From Pontivivens marinum (GTDB lineage: Bacteria > Pseudomonadota > Alphaproteobacteria > Rhodobacterales > Rhodobacteraceae): 64,000 nt of DNA. Below the pieces are notes generated by a model. It worked only from the letters and a program-made list of their open reading frames with translations, did not search any database and was not told where the DNA came from. Both the position numbers and the translations under genes were made by a program. Within the stretch, counting starts at the first letter, position 1; every line of letters begins with the position of its first letter. Shown here piece by piece: positions 1 to 7,805 of this stretch. The stretch spans positions 1-64,000 of the forward strand of contig NZ_OCTN01000003.1 in NCBI RefSeq assembly GCF_900231835.1, given 5' to 3'.

Positions 1-498
1 GGACCCTCTGTCCGGAAAAATGTCAGCTATCGTCGCTATGAGCACACTTGCGGTCATCGCCAGGATGTCTCTGTCGCGAACATGCGTCACGGCGACGTCG
101 ATTGCGCAGGTTGCGGGCAAAGCTGGACGTCGAAGCCAAGCAGAATCTACTTGCTCGATTTTACGCTTCCCGACCTGCCCGTGATCAAACTCGGCTTCAG
201 TTCGAATCCGGAATTCCGGATGCGTCAGGTCCAGATCGCCCCCGAAGTAACGAAGGGTTCCGTTCTGCGATCCGTCTCGCTGGAAACAGGACATCGGGCG
301 ATCTGCGTCGAGAAGGCTTTGCATTCTCACATCAAAGCTCACCGCCCCGATCTGATTGTGCCCCCGGACCTTTTTCGGTCAGATATCCGGACAACATCCG
401 AGATTTACCACCGCCATGGACGCTCGTACATCTCGGCGCTTCTGGACGCGGTGGAGGCGGGTTGGGATCCATCCACCCAGACATCGAACGTCGCCTAA
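1..498 (+). CDS. GIY-YIG-type nuclease, 5' end cut by window edge
   Basis: The reading frame is open from base 1, so the true start lies outside the window; the first internal ATG is at 82. The visible N-terminal part has a CGH...C..C arrangement (before and just after the ATG at 82) that looks like a zinc-binding ribbon. It is followed by IYLLDF, then IKLGFSSNPEFRMRQVQ, which fits the core of the T5orf172/MUG113 branch of GIY-YIG nucleases (beta strand, K-x-G, then an NP..R helix), and an E in the following helix (CVEKALH). The family cuts DNA with one metal ion. The gene points towards the mobilization operon and ends just before a strong hairpin. Inference: a cargo or accessory nuclease of the mobilizable element. 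Its precise role is unknown. Confidence 0.6.
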   Translation, partial: GPSVRKNVSYRRYEHTCGHRQDVSVANMRHGDVDCAGCGQSWTSKPSRIYLLDFTLPDLPVIKLGFSSNPEFRMRQVQIAPEVTKGSVLRSVSLETGHRAICVEKALHSHIKAHRPDLIVPPDLFRSDIRTTSEIYHRHGRSYISALLDAVEAGWDPSTQTSNVA

Positions 499-508
499 TC
501 ACGCCGAG

Positions 509-529
509 GGCGCCCCACTGCGGGGCGCC
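509..529. terminator. Perfect 8-bp GC hairpin between convergent genes
   Basis: GGCGCCCC at 509-516 pairs with GGGGCGCC at 522-529 across a 5-base loop. It sits between the end of the nuclease gene (498) and the end of the minus-strand mobilization operon (582). There is no T tract on either side, so it is a possible bidirectional stop or an RNA 3'-end stabilizer rather than a textbook intrinsic terminator. Confidence 0.4.
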
Positions 530-581
530 TGACTCGTCTCCCCCAGCTCTTTGCAATGGCGTCACCTTCAGTCAGATTGCG

Positions 582-848
582 CTACAGTTTCGCCTCGACG
601 AGATGGCGCAGGCGCATAATCTCGGGCATGGGGTCGGGCCGCGCCGCCAACGCCTGCACTGCATCGCGGGTCTCTGCCATCGCGATCGCGCAGGCGTTCA
701 GACTACCTTCGATCGAGGTCAGCTCCCGCAGCATCTGCTCGATCGGAGCTGCAACCGGCGATGCGCCGCGCTCCAGCAAGTTTTCGACAGCGTCGATCAG
801 GCGGCGCAAATCGCGATGAAGGTCGGTGGGGGTGAAGTGGCTGCTCAT
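582..848 (-). CDS. Small helical protein, third gene of the mobilization operon
   Basis: This encodes 88 residues starting MSSHFTPTDL. I chose the ATG at 848 because it overlaps the relaxase stop as ATGA and the protein then has a sensible helical pattern; the longer frame upstream is a shadow of the relaxase gene. The sequence is predicted mostly alpha-helical, with leucine-rich heptad-like stretches (LRRLIDAVENLL, MLRELTSIEGSL) and a charged C-terminus (MRLRHLVEAKL). It has no signal peptide, membrane segment or cysteine pair. I do not recognise the family. Position and coupling suggest an accessory mobilization protein that acts with the relaxase, by analogy with the small coiled-coil MbeB/MbeD proteins of ColE1-type plasmids. 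This is inference from position only. Confidence 0.6.
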   Translation of the reverse strand: MSSHFTPTDLHRDLRRLIDAVENLLERGASPVAAPIEQMLRELTSIEGSLNACAIAMAETRDAVQALAARPDPMPEIMRLRHLVEAKL

Positions 849-2197
849 GGTGAGGGGTCCTCTGTTGCGGCTCTGGTCGTATGAGTGGAGATAAGGGCGG
901 GGTCGGCAGTTGTTGTGGAGCGCGGCTTGGCAACTTGGATTGGCGGGCGATCCGCAAGGTCGGCGAGCAGCTTCCGTGTTAAGGCAAGACCATCGGTGGC
1001 CCGCACGGCCCAGACGGTAAGCGCATTCATCACCCCCATTCTCTGGACCGCCACGGCGATGCGTTGCGTGAGTGTCGCGATATGACGGCGTAACCGGGCA
1101 TTGATCAGCACCGGCACTGGCATCGACATCGGAGCGGGTGCGGCGAGCAGTGCCATCGGATCCATCACTGTAGGCGCGGATGCAACCCCGAACGGCAGCG
1201 TCCTGCGCCGCTCCTTCGCAAGACGTGCAAGCGAGCTCGTCAGCCGCGCCGGGGCGGTTTCGATCCACCGGGCGTGATCGCGCAGCTCGGTCGAGGTCGG
1301 AGCTTCTGGCGCAATTTCGCACAACGGGCCCCGCAGGATCAGACGGTCACGCGGATCGGCGACATCGGGCCACAACACCAGCGCATCCCCGCGCCCCGCG
1401 TCGACACGCCAGTGCAATTCCTCAAGGATCGGAGCGAGGCCAGCCAAGAGCGCGTTCCGATCCCGCGCGCCCTGTCGCCCAAGGGATTTGGCAGCGAGCA
1501 GGATCTGCAGTGGCGGATCTGCACTCGCAACGCGGGCCGCATCTTCCTCACTGATAGGCACTGGAGCCCCCACGCGCAGGCCAATCCATCGATCGAGCTC
1601 GGCCGCCTTCTTTTCGATCCAGCCCGGCCCCCGGACAGCCGCACGCCGGGACGGATCGCCGGGATCGGCCCATCCGAACGTGCCATTCAGAGTATCTTGA
1701 TACGCCTGCCAGATCGCCCGGCTACCGCTGGTTGGCGGATGGGGATTCAGCGCGCGCGGCAGATACCGCGCGCCCCGTTTCGCCATCACGAACCGAGGTG
1801 CGAGGATGTTGACCTCCAATCGACCGGTGTGCAGATGCGTGCCAACGAGAACAGGTGGCCGCGCTTCCTGAGCCACACCGCAAAAGGCGATCTCGCACCA
1901 CAGCGCAATCGCACCATCCACCCGGCGACGCAGCTCACGGTCGCCCTTTTTCCATTCCGCGATGTCGATGTCCTTGCGCGCGAACGACAGTGTCGCGCAG
2001 CAATACCTGTGCCGTGTCGAGAGGGCCTCAATGCAGCCGTGCACAAGATCGGGATCGCCGTACAGCACTTCAGGCGCGGGATCGCGCACGACCTTCTCAC
2101 GCCGTCCCGCCACGGACTTTTCGACCGTCGGCGCGAGGAGATAGTCCACCACCGAAGCCGCAGATCCAGCAGTATAAGGCGACCACAAAACGATCAT
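845..2197 (-). CDS. Relaxase, MOBP5/HEN (ColE1 MbeA-like) type
   Basis: 450 residues. The N-terminus has VVDYLL with a tyrosine at residue 19, the position of the nicking tyrosine in MbeA. A segment RYCCATLSFA (about residues 64-73) matches the conserved YTSGVLSFA block. HLHTGRLEVN (residues 121-130) gives H121, E128 and N130, the exact spacing of the HEN signature that replaces the usual three-histidine metal site. Relaxases of this family nick oriT on one strand, stay bound to the 5' end by the tyrosine and lead the strand into a recipient through a helper conjugation system. The C-terminal 300 residues are poorly conserved and contain no helicase or primase motif I can see. It overlaps mobC by ATGA upstream and the small third gene by ATGA downstream, so all three are probably co-translated. 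No transfer (T4SS) genes are visible, so the element should be mobilizable, not self-transmissible. Confidence 0.8.
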   Translation of the reverse strand: MIVLWSPYTAGSAASVVDYLLAPTVEKSVAGRREKVVRDPAPEVLYGDPDLVHGCIEALSTRHRYCCATLSFARKDIDIAEWKKGDRELRRRVDGAIALWCEIAFCGVAQEARPPVLVGTHLHTGRLEVNILAPRFVMAKRGARYLPRALNPHPPTSGSRAIWQAYQDTLNGTFGWADPGDPSRRAAVRGPGWIEKKAAELDRWIGLRVGAPVPISEEDAARVASADPPLQILLAAKSLGRQGARDRNALLAGLAPILEELHWRVDAGRGDALVLWPDVADPRDRLILRGPLCEIAPEAPTSTELRDHARWIETAPARLTSSLARLAKERRRTLPFGVASAPTVMDPMALLAAPAPMSMPVPVLINARLRRHIATLTQRIAVAVQRMGVMNALTVWAVRATDGLALTRKLLADLADRPPIQVAKPRSTTTADPALISTHTTRAATEDPSP

Positions 2198-2562
2198 TCC
2201 ACGCCCTCCACCCCGGACCGGCGACGTTCCCGCACCACCGCCTGAACGGCACCATCAAGTTGCTGCCCGATCTGATCGAGCCTGTCGAGAAGGCGCAGAC
2301 CATCAACGTATCCGCCGGATTGCGCCGCGTTAATTGCGAGACAAGCAAGCGCCTTCGCTGCGACTCCATGCGCGGCGACCAGGTCGAAGAGCGCCGAATC
2401 TGGAGTTGCCACGGCACCACGGGCCAGCGTCCGCCCCGCAACGTAGCGCGAACAGGAGACCCCCTCTCGGTCCGCATTCCGGCGGATCCGATCCCATTCA
2501 TCATCCGTAAACGCCACCTTCCGCTGGCGGGCCGGCCCATTCTTTCCCGTGGGTCTGCGCAA
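2194..2562 (-). CDS. mobC: MobC-like relaxosome accessory protein
   Basis: 122 residues. Near residue 15 begins RKVAFTDDEWDRIRRNADREG, a ribbon-helix-helix-like start typical of MobC relaxosome proteins, which bind near oriT and help the relaxase open the nick site. The middle has the usual LVAAHGVAAKALACLAINAAQSGG helical segment, followed by a helical tail ending in arginines. The best start is TTG at 2562: GAGGGA lies about 7 bases upstream and an in-frame stop lies five codons further up, so no earlier start is possible. The stop overlaps the relaxase start as ATGA. The gene is first in the operon, directly beside the inverted-repeat stretch proposed as oriT. Confidence 0.75.
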   Translation of the reverse strand: MRRPTGKNGPARQRKVAFTDDEWDRIRRNADREGVSCSRYVAGRTLARGAVATPDSALFDLVAAHGVAAKALACLAINAAQSGGYVDGLRLLDRLDQIGQQLDGAVQAVVRERRRSGVEGVE

Positions 2563-2943
2563 ATCGGTTTTCCCTCATCTAGGCCCAGTCGAGGATTCTC
2601 GGTGAGCGGCGAACGGATTTTCGTTCATCATCGAGTTCCAATGTTCGGGACGTTCGCCGTCAGGCAAAGTCCGGGAGGGAAGGAAAGTGTGGATAACATC
2701 GACGCTCAAGGCGCGAGGATTTCCGGACAAAAGCCGAAAATCCCAATAGTGCTTAACGCAAATGCAGGATCGGCGCTCTGGAAAGAAAACGCGCGTGAAA
2801 GCCGATTTTTCTTCAACGACCAATCCCGGACAAACCGACACGGCAATTTGTGAAATAGTTTTTCATCACAAAAGCGCGGCTTCCACGCAAAACAATCACC
2901 TCCGGCAATCGGCGTTTCGAATGGATATGGCAAAAAGATTTGT
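2563..2943. other. Non-coding stretch with inverted repeats; candidate oriT
   Basis: This 381-base gap precedes mobC, where oriT lies in most MobC/MobA modules. I see three inverted repeats: CGAG-GATT-CTCG at 2590-2601, GAACG-6-CGTTC at 2611-2626, and a 10-bp pair at 2717-2726 and 2734-2743 with one mismatch and a 7-base loop. A single consensus DnaA box (TGTGGATAA) is at 2688-2696. It is less GC-rich towards the metallophosphoesterase end. No convincing gene fits here. Which repeat flanks a nick site cannot be decided by eye; the promoter of the mob operon probably lies here too. Confidence 0.4.
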
Positions 2944-3768
2944 CTACCGCACGATGCCGAAATCCGGTTCGGTGAGGTCGATCAGACCACGTCGCAAGAT
3001 CGTCTGGACCACATCGGGTGGCGTTTGATCGGGATAGCCCAAAGACACGTTACGCACCCATGTCGACCCAACCCGTATCTCGGCCGGATGATGCGTGTGC
3101 CCATAGAGCCATGCCGCTGGCCGATGTCTCCGGATGATCGCGGTCAGGTCAGAGGCGTAAGCCGCATCCAGCGGAACAGGATCCCCGGCTATCAAATCAG
3201 GATGCGGACAGTGATGCGTTACTACAATGGTTGGACCGGTATGCGGCTCGGCCAAACGCGCCTCCAGCCACTCTCGATGATCCGCATGTACCGCAGCCGT
3301 ATCGCCAGGATGAATCCGTCTATAGCCCCTGCCCGCGTGGCGAATGTAGCGATAGTCGTTCATCTGATTTTGCGCCGCCGCTCGCGCTCCGGCATCGTCT
3401 CCGCGCAATGCAAAGTCCGTCCAGAGCGTGCAGCAGAGGAACCTCGCGCTGCCGATCTCGATCACCGACTTTTGGGCGAACTGCACACCCTCGTCGGAGG
3501 TAATCTGCGCAAGCCGATCATCTCCATCCAGATGAAAATCGTAATAGTCGTGGTTGCCTGGAAACACATGGATCAGTTCCGGCGCGATATATTGAGACAA
3601 ATGCCGGAGCGCCGTCTTCCACCTGACCTTCGGCTTGTTGGCGAGATCCCCCGCAACGATTACCGCATCAAGCTGGGTCCAATCTGCTGCTGGTAGAGCG
3701 GCAAACGGATCGCGCCCTGCGGCCTCCCACATGTCAAAATGGATGTCTGCAAGAACCAAAACTCTCAT
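2944..3768 (-). CDS. Calcineurin-like metallophosphoesterase
   Basis: 274 residues with all motifs of the calcineurin-like phosphoesterase fold in order: LADIH near the N-terminus (D-x-H), VAGDLANK (GD), FPGNHDYYD (GNHD), VVTHHCPH and YGHTHHP (GHTH). These residues hold a two-metal centre that hydrolyses phosphate esters or diesters. There is no signal peptide, so it is cytoplasmic. The substrate cannot be told from sequence; family members act on nucleotides, nucleic acids or small phosphodiesters. It lies inside the mobilizable element between the inverted-repeat stretch and a decayed transposase, on the same strand as the mob operon but 380 bases upstream of it, so it likely has its own promoter. 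It is the only complete cargo gene visible in the element. Confidence 0.85.
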   Translation of the reverse strand: MRVLVLADIHFDMWEAAGRDPFAALPAADWTQLDAVIVAGDLANKPKVRWKTALRHLSQYIAPELIHVFPGNHDYYDFHLDGDDRLAQITSDEGVQFAQKSVIEIGSARFLCCTLWTDFALRGDDAGARAAAQNQMNDYRYIRHAGRGYRRIHPGDTAAVHADHREWLEARLAEPHTGPTIVVTHHCPHPDLIAGDPVPLDAAYASDLTAIIRRHRPAAWLYGHTHHPAEIRVGSTWVRNVSLGYPDQTPPDVVQTILRRGLIDLTEPDFGIVR

Positions 3769-3811
3769 AGTCCCACCATCGCGATGATCCCGGCCAGGTC
3801 AACAGAACAAC

Positions 3812-4195
3812 ATGAGATGTTTTAGGCGTCCTACGCAGAACTCGGCAAGTCGGATCCCGCCAATGGCCACCGGCAGTGGATGGCGGCGAGGACGAATGAG
3901 CACCATCAAGGTCCTGCACGTCTGCGCCATGGACCACGCTGCCGACCATCAGGCCGAGCGAGTCCACGGCGATATGGCACTTTTACACATTAATCCGGTT
4001 CTCGGCGTCACAGCCGCGCACGTCACCCGCATCTGAGGTTTGAAGGCTTTGGCTGTCGGTTACGCCCACCAGCGGTAAGTACAGCGATGCACCGTCGAGA
4101 CCAGCGGGACCTCGTTTGGAAGACAGCGCCACGGGCAGCCTTTAGCGGCGGTGCAGTAGATGAAATTCTTCCTCACGCAGATCGTTCAGTCAGCT
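3812..4195 (-). pseudogene. Decayed IS5-family transposase remnant
   Basis: Reading the minus strand across frames recovers an IS5-family (IS427-like) transposase. One frame around 4165-4060 gives GCPWRCLPNEVPLVSTVHR, the conserved GCPWR-LP...STV-R block. Another gives VTDSQSLQTSDAGDVRGCD, matching the IDSQSVKTTE-GG-RGYD block with the first catalytic Asp. After a stop codon it continues VDSLGLMVGSVVHGADVQD, with the second Asp in ADVQD. A shift then leads to VLAAIHCRWP. At least one stop and two frameshifts are visible, and both ends are missing (the C-terminal DDE glutamate region is absent). I found no clear terminal inverted repeats. Edges are approximate. Confidence 0.8.
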
Positions 4196-4404
4196 CACCT
4201 GCAAGCCGCGTCGCGCGCACTCCACGCGGGCGATATCGCCAAGGGCATCATGCCTACGCCAGTCGTAACAAAACGACAAGAATCACAAACCCTCGATATC
4301 GCTCAACTCATTGCAAGGCAGGATATGATTGATCACCGCAAGCGCCGTACCTGACGATATGCAATGGGTTGACCCCACTGATACCGGAACGGTCCATAGC
4401 TCGG

Positions 4405-6339
4405 TCAGAACCAGACCGGAATGCGGTCGATCGCTTCGGCCAGTGAACGTAGGGGTGCGGCCTTTGCATAGCGTCGATCGGTCTCACCCGATGGCGTATG
4501 CCCCACGAGCTGAGTAACGATCAGCTTGGAAACATCTTTCTGGTGCCGCAGGTGGGTAATGACCGTGTGGCGGAATGAATGAAATGTCTTTCGGTTGCCT
4601 GCATCTCCCAGGGCACAGGTTTTGGCCTCGGTCCATTTTTTGTAAAGATTGCCACCAAAACTCTCGGCTTCTGAGGTCGGTCGCAGTTCGGGGAAGAGAT
4701 CTACCTGCCCTGCGAGGCGCATCTCGCGGACATATTCGAGGAAACCTTGCTCGATAAGGCGTAGGTGGATCGGGACCTTACGATTTGATGCAGCATTTTT
4801 CAGACCTCTGTTCACATTCGGACAAATCGTGATGTGCGGGATCTCATCGGTATCCATGATGTCTGTCAGTCGCAGTCCCATGAGCTCTTCGCGGCGCGCT
4901 CCGGAATAGGCAGCGATGAGCGGACCCCAGTAGAGGCCATCGCGAATAATTTCGCGGCCCGGCTCGTGCCGCCGGCTTGGGCTCTTGCAACCCGCCCAGA
5001 CCGGATGCGCGGCCAAGGCACTAAGATCATCGAGAGTAAAAGCGAGCCGCACAGAGCGTGCATCCCGGTCGTCTCTCTCACGCAGATCGCTTAAGAACAG
5101 CTCTTCCGCTGGGCGCATTCCACCCCGCCGACCGAACTTCAGTAGCCTGTTAATATGCCCGATATTGCGATTGACGGTTGGAGGCGCGAGGCCAATTTCT
5201 TCATCCGGCAGCTCTTCACCACGCTCGATCAGATCACGCACGGATCTCGCTCTATCCGAGGCGTTTCTTCCGTAGACTTTCGGCAGGCGGGCAAGAGCAT
5301 CCACATAATATGCGCAGTCGGCTTGCGTGAGCGTTTGCAGTCGCTTGTCCCCAACGATTTCAATGAACTGGGTGAGGACTGCGCAAACCTGTCGACGGTT
5401 CTTTCCAATCGTCTTCTCTGCTGCGGCTGTCTTCCCCACGGCATAGTCTCTCTCGAGAAGCCCTTCGAGTAATTTGGAAAGACGGTCCCGGTTTTTTACA
5501 GAGTTTCGATCTAGGGCGTCATCGTCAGCGACCACCCAGCTATCGCTATCTGCTTCAACGACTTCAGATCCTTGTCGAAATGACGGAGCGTTCGCAGGAT
5601 CTGTGGGAGGGCGATAGCACCCTCCTGCGCTCGCGGTCGCCGCAATCGCAAATGCATTGCCAGACTGGACGGCGGGCGCGACCGTCAAACCATGCATCGG
5701 CATGGTCGCTTTGATCCGATCCATCATGGCAAGTGCCTCTGCCTGTCCCGACAAATGGAGGCGCTGCATCATCTGTTGCTCTCGCGCGTTTCGCGGACCA
5801 CGACCTATGGTTCGCGCAGCCGATTGCGCGACAGTCTCCCGCGCTTCGGGGGCCGAAAGCCAGCCTTTCAAGGTTTCGAGTTCCGCGGAAATCCGGCCGA
5901 GGTCTTCGGGCCTCAAGCCTTCCAGTGACAATCGCTCTGCATCCTCTGGCAGCAAGATCGCCGCTGTTCCACGTGCCGCAACCAATTCGAAAGCAGCCCT
6001 CTTGATCCTCTCATCTGCCGCCCGCTCGAGCCATTCCTCCGGACATTGATCAAGTGGTTCCTCGTAACGCAATACCTCTAGGCGCACGATTTCAGCCGCC
6101 ACGATCGCGGCGAGATAGCGTTGCGCTTCGGTATGAGACAGGCGTCCATTCATCATTTCCCGGAGATACGCGTCGGATTTCCATGTCAAAAGGGGCGCTA
6201 CCAAACGACATGTGGATAACCTGCGAGTCCGCAGGCTGACCTGCACGAACCGGACGCTGCTACGGGTACTGCTCGCTGGAATACGACGTCGCCAGACATA
6301 GACCGCACCGCGGCGATGAACATGGGTCGGCAATCTCAT
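4405..6339 (-). CDS. Tyrosine recombinase (integrase) of the tRNA-Gln element
   Basis: 644 residues, long for the family. The N-terminus (LPTHVHRRGAVYVWRRRIP) resembles the DUF6538 domain found on many proteobacterial integrases. A SAM-like core-binding region lies around residues 290-400. The catalytic domain shows GARREELMGLRL with the first arginine, HSFRHT with H587 and R590, VGHTPSGE with H614, and the nucleophile Y624 in RRYAK. The enzyme would join attP with the tRNA-Gln attB by a covalent 3'-phosphotyrosine intermediate. Its start lies about 155 bases from the tRNA 3' end, the usual arrangement. CAGGAG about 10 bases before the ATG serves as ribosome site. There is no recognisable excisionase gene nearby. 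Confidence 0.9.
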   Translation of the reverse strand: MRLPTHVHRRGAVYVWRRRIPASSTRSSVRFVQVSLRTRRLSTCRLVAPLLTWKSDAYLREMMNGRLSHTEAQRYLAAIVAAEIVRLEVLRYEEPLDQCPEEWLERAADERIKRAAFELVAARGTAAILLPEDAERLSLEGLRPEDLGRISAELETLKGWLSAPEARETVAQSAARTIGRGPRNAREQQMMQRLHLSGQAEALAMMDRIKATMPMHGLTVAPAVQSGNAFAIAATASAGGCYRPPTDPANAPSFRQGSEVVEADSDSWVVADDDALDRNSVKNRDRLSKLLEGLLERDYAVGKTAAAEKTIGKNRRQVCAVLTQFIEIVGDKRLQTLTQADCAYYVDALARLPKVYGRNASDRARSVRDLIERGEELPDEEIGLAPPTVNRNIGHINRLLKFGRRGGMRPAEELFLSDLRERDDRDARSVRLAFTLDDLSALAAHPVWAGCKSPSRRHEPGREIIRDGLYWGPLIAAYSGARREELMGLRLTDIMDTDEIPHITICPNVNRGLKNAASNRKVPIHLRLIEQGFLEYVREMRLAGQVDLFPELRPTSEAESFGGNLYKKWTEAKTCALGDAGNRKTFHSFRHTVITHLRHQKDVSKLIVTQLVGHTPSGETDRRYAKAAPLRSLAEAIDRIPVWF

Positions 6340-6493
6340 TCTCTAGACTCCTGATGGAGCCGAAAGGATCGTGTCGCTTAGAACTGAAAGCGGGAGTATC
6401 GGACAACTGTATCACACCCATGTATCGCAGTGGGAGGATGTGGGATGGCGAAAACCCGTTTTTCTTAAGCATCGCAATGACTTGGAAAGTACC
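6340..6493. other. Integrase-proximal attachment-site arm
   Basis: This is the stretch between the integrase start and the 3' end of tRNA-Gln. It should contain integrase arm-binding sites and the integrase promoter. The crossover most likely lies in the 3' half of the tRNA (6494 to about 6530), since the tRNA is intact and the element lies on its 3' side. I searched by eye for a second copy of the tRNA 3' end in 1-6400 and found none, so the other end is outside the window. Confidence 0.55.
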
Positions 6494-6568
6494 TGGCTGG
6501 GGTGGTAGGATTCGAACCTACGGTGCACGCTACCAAAAAGCGTTGCCTTACCACTTGGCTACACCCCA
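6494..6568 (-). tRNA. tRNA-Gln(UUG)
   Basis: The minus strand folds as a full cloverleaf: acceptor TGGGGTG with CACCCCA, D arm GCC...GGC, anticodon stem ACGCT/AGCGT around loop TTTTGGT (anticodon UUG), T arm GTAGG-TTCGAAT-CCTAC, discriminator G and encoded CCA. It reads glutamine codons CAA and CAG. The intact gene serves as integration site for the element to its left. Confidence 0.95.
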
Positions 6569-6677
6569 TCAGGTGAGGGAGCTTTTAGTAGTGGCGGAAC
6601 GAGGCTGCAAGTGGAAAATGCTCATAATCGCGCATCAATTTAAAACAGGCGCAATCGCAGTTCAGGGAGCGACAAAA

Positions 6678-7799
6678 ATGCAGGAATTTACCTTCTCAAC
6701 CACGGGCCGCATCAGTTTTGGCGCTGGGACAGCCGGTCAGGTCGGTGCGCAGGCCGCTGAACTGGGGGTAAAGCATGTGGGTTTGGTGACAGATCGCATC
6801 GTTCGTGACCTTGGGCTGATCGACACAGCACAGGAATCAATCGCCGCGGCGGGACTGGCCCTGACTATATATGACGGCACCGCCCCTGACCCGACCGAGG
6901 ATATGCTGGACGACGCAGTGCAGACCCTATCCGGCTGCGACGGAATCATCTCCATCGGGGGCGGCTCATCGCTGGATATTGCCAAGCTGGTTGCCGTGCG
7001 CCTGCGCAGCACACAGCCGCTGACGGAAATGTACGGGGTGGGCAATGTGACCGGTGGACGGCTGCCGCTGATTCTGGTGCCAACCACAGCCGGCACCGGC
7101 TCCGAGGTGACGCCCATCTCGATTCTAACCACCCGCTCGAATGAGAAGATGGGCGTGGTCAGCCCCGTGCTGCTGCCTGATGTTGCGGTTCTAGATCCAG
7201 AGCTAACCCTGGGCCTGCCCCGCGCCGTGACTGCGGCCACTGGCGTCGATGCGATGGTTCACGCAATTGAGGCTTACACGTCGAAGCTGCGCAAGAACCC
7301 GATCTCGGATGCGCTGGCGCGTGAAGCATTGCGCCTGCTGGGCGGCAATATCCGAACCGTCTGCGACACCCCGACAGATCGTGATGCACGGGGGGCAATG
7401 TTGCTGGGGTCGTGCCTTGCCGGTCAGGCCTTTGCCAACGCTCCAGTCGCGGCGGTGCATGCGTTGGCCTATCCGCTGGGCGGGCAGTTCCATGTGCCGC
7501 ACGGCCTGTCCAACTGCCTCGTCCTGCCTGAGGTTCTGGCCTTTAACGCCCCCCAGGCAGCCGACATGTATGCCGAGCTGGCGGAAATCCTGTTTGGCAC
7601 AGGCGTCACGCTGGCCGATGGGTTTCGCAAATTGGCGCCAGAAATCGGGCTGGTCACGACCCTGCGCGATGTTGGCGTGACACAGGACGACCTGCATGGG
7701 CTGGCCACCGATGCGATGAAGCAAACACGCCTGCTGGTGAACAATCCACGTCCGATGACCTATGAGGACGCGCTGGCCATCTATCAGGCGGTTTTATAG
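6678..7799 (+). CDS. Iron-containing (type III) alcohol dehydrogenase
   Basis: 373 residues. I chose the ATG at 6678, which has GGGAG a few bases upstream; the frame is open further left, but that part runs through the tRNA gene. The nucleotide site is GIISIGGGSSLDIAK (about residues 93-107), the family's GGGS fingerprint. Metal ligands are in GVDAMVHAIEAY (Asp and His) and HALAYPLGGQFHVPHG (two His). Enzymes of this family oxidise alcohols or reduce aldehydes with NAD(P); lactaldehyde, butanol, maleylacetate and other substrates are all possible. It is monocistronic and convergent with dnaE, with only 6 bases between the stops and no obvious terminator. Confidence 0.85.
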   Translation: MQEFTFSTTGRISFGAGTAGQVGAQAAELGVKHVGLVTDRIVRDLGLIDTAQESIAAAGLALTIYDGTAPDPTEDMLDDAVQTLSGCDGIISIGGGSSLDIAKLVAVRLRSTQPLTEMYGVGNVTGGRLPLILVPTTAGTGSEVTPISILTTRSNEKMGVVSPVLLPDVAVLDPELTLGLPRAVTAATGVDAMVHAIEAYTSKLRKNPISDALAREALRLLGGNIRTVCDTPTDRDARGAMLLGSCLAGQAFANAPVAAVHALAYPLGGQFHVPHGLSNCLVLPEVLAFNAPQAADMYAELAEILFGTGVTLADGFRKLAPEIGLVTTLRDVGVTQDDLHGLATDAMKQTRLLVNNPRPMTYEDALAIYQAVL

Positions 7800-7805
7800 C
7801 GCGGC

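Noticed and set aside
2688-2696. A perfect DnaA-box sequence, considered as a sign of a replication origin.
   Set aside because: There is only one box in the gap and no replication initiator gene. The same nonamer occurs by chance inside the integrase gene near 6210.
1274-2853. Two long open frames on the plus strand (323 and 332 codons) across the relaxase and mobC genes.
   Set aside because: They are antisense shadows of GC-rich genes: the minus strand carries clear relaxase and MobC motifs, and these frames show no family pattern or ribosome site.
1-6400. A toxin-antitoxin pair in the mobilizable element.
   Set aside because: No pair of small adjacent genes with known toxin or antitoxin motifs was visible; the small gene at 582-848 is coupled to the relaxase instead.
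6354-6677. A longer N-terminus for the alcohol dehydrogenase starting at 6354.
   Set aside because: It would read through the tRNA-Gln gene in antisense, and the family similarity begins at 6678 after a ribosome site.
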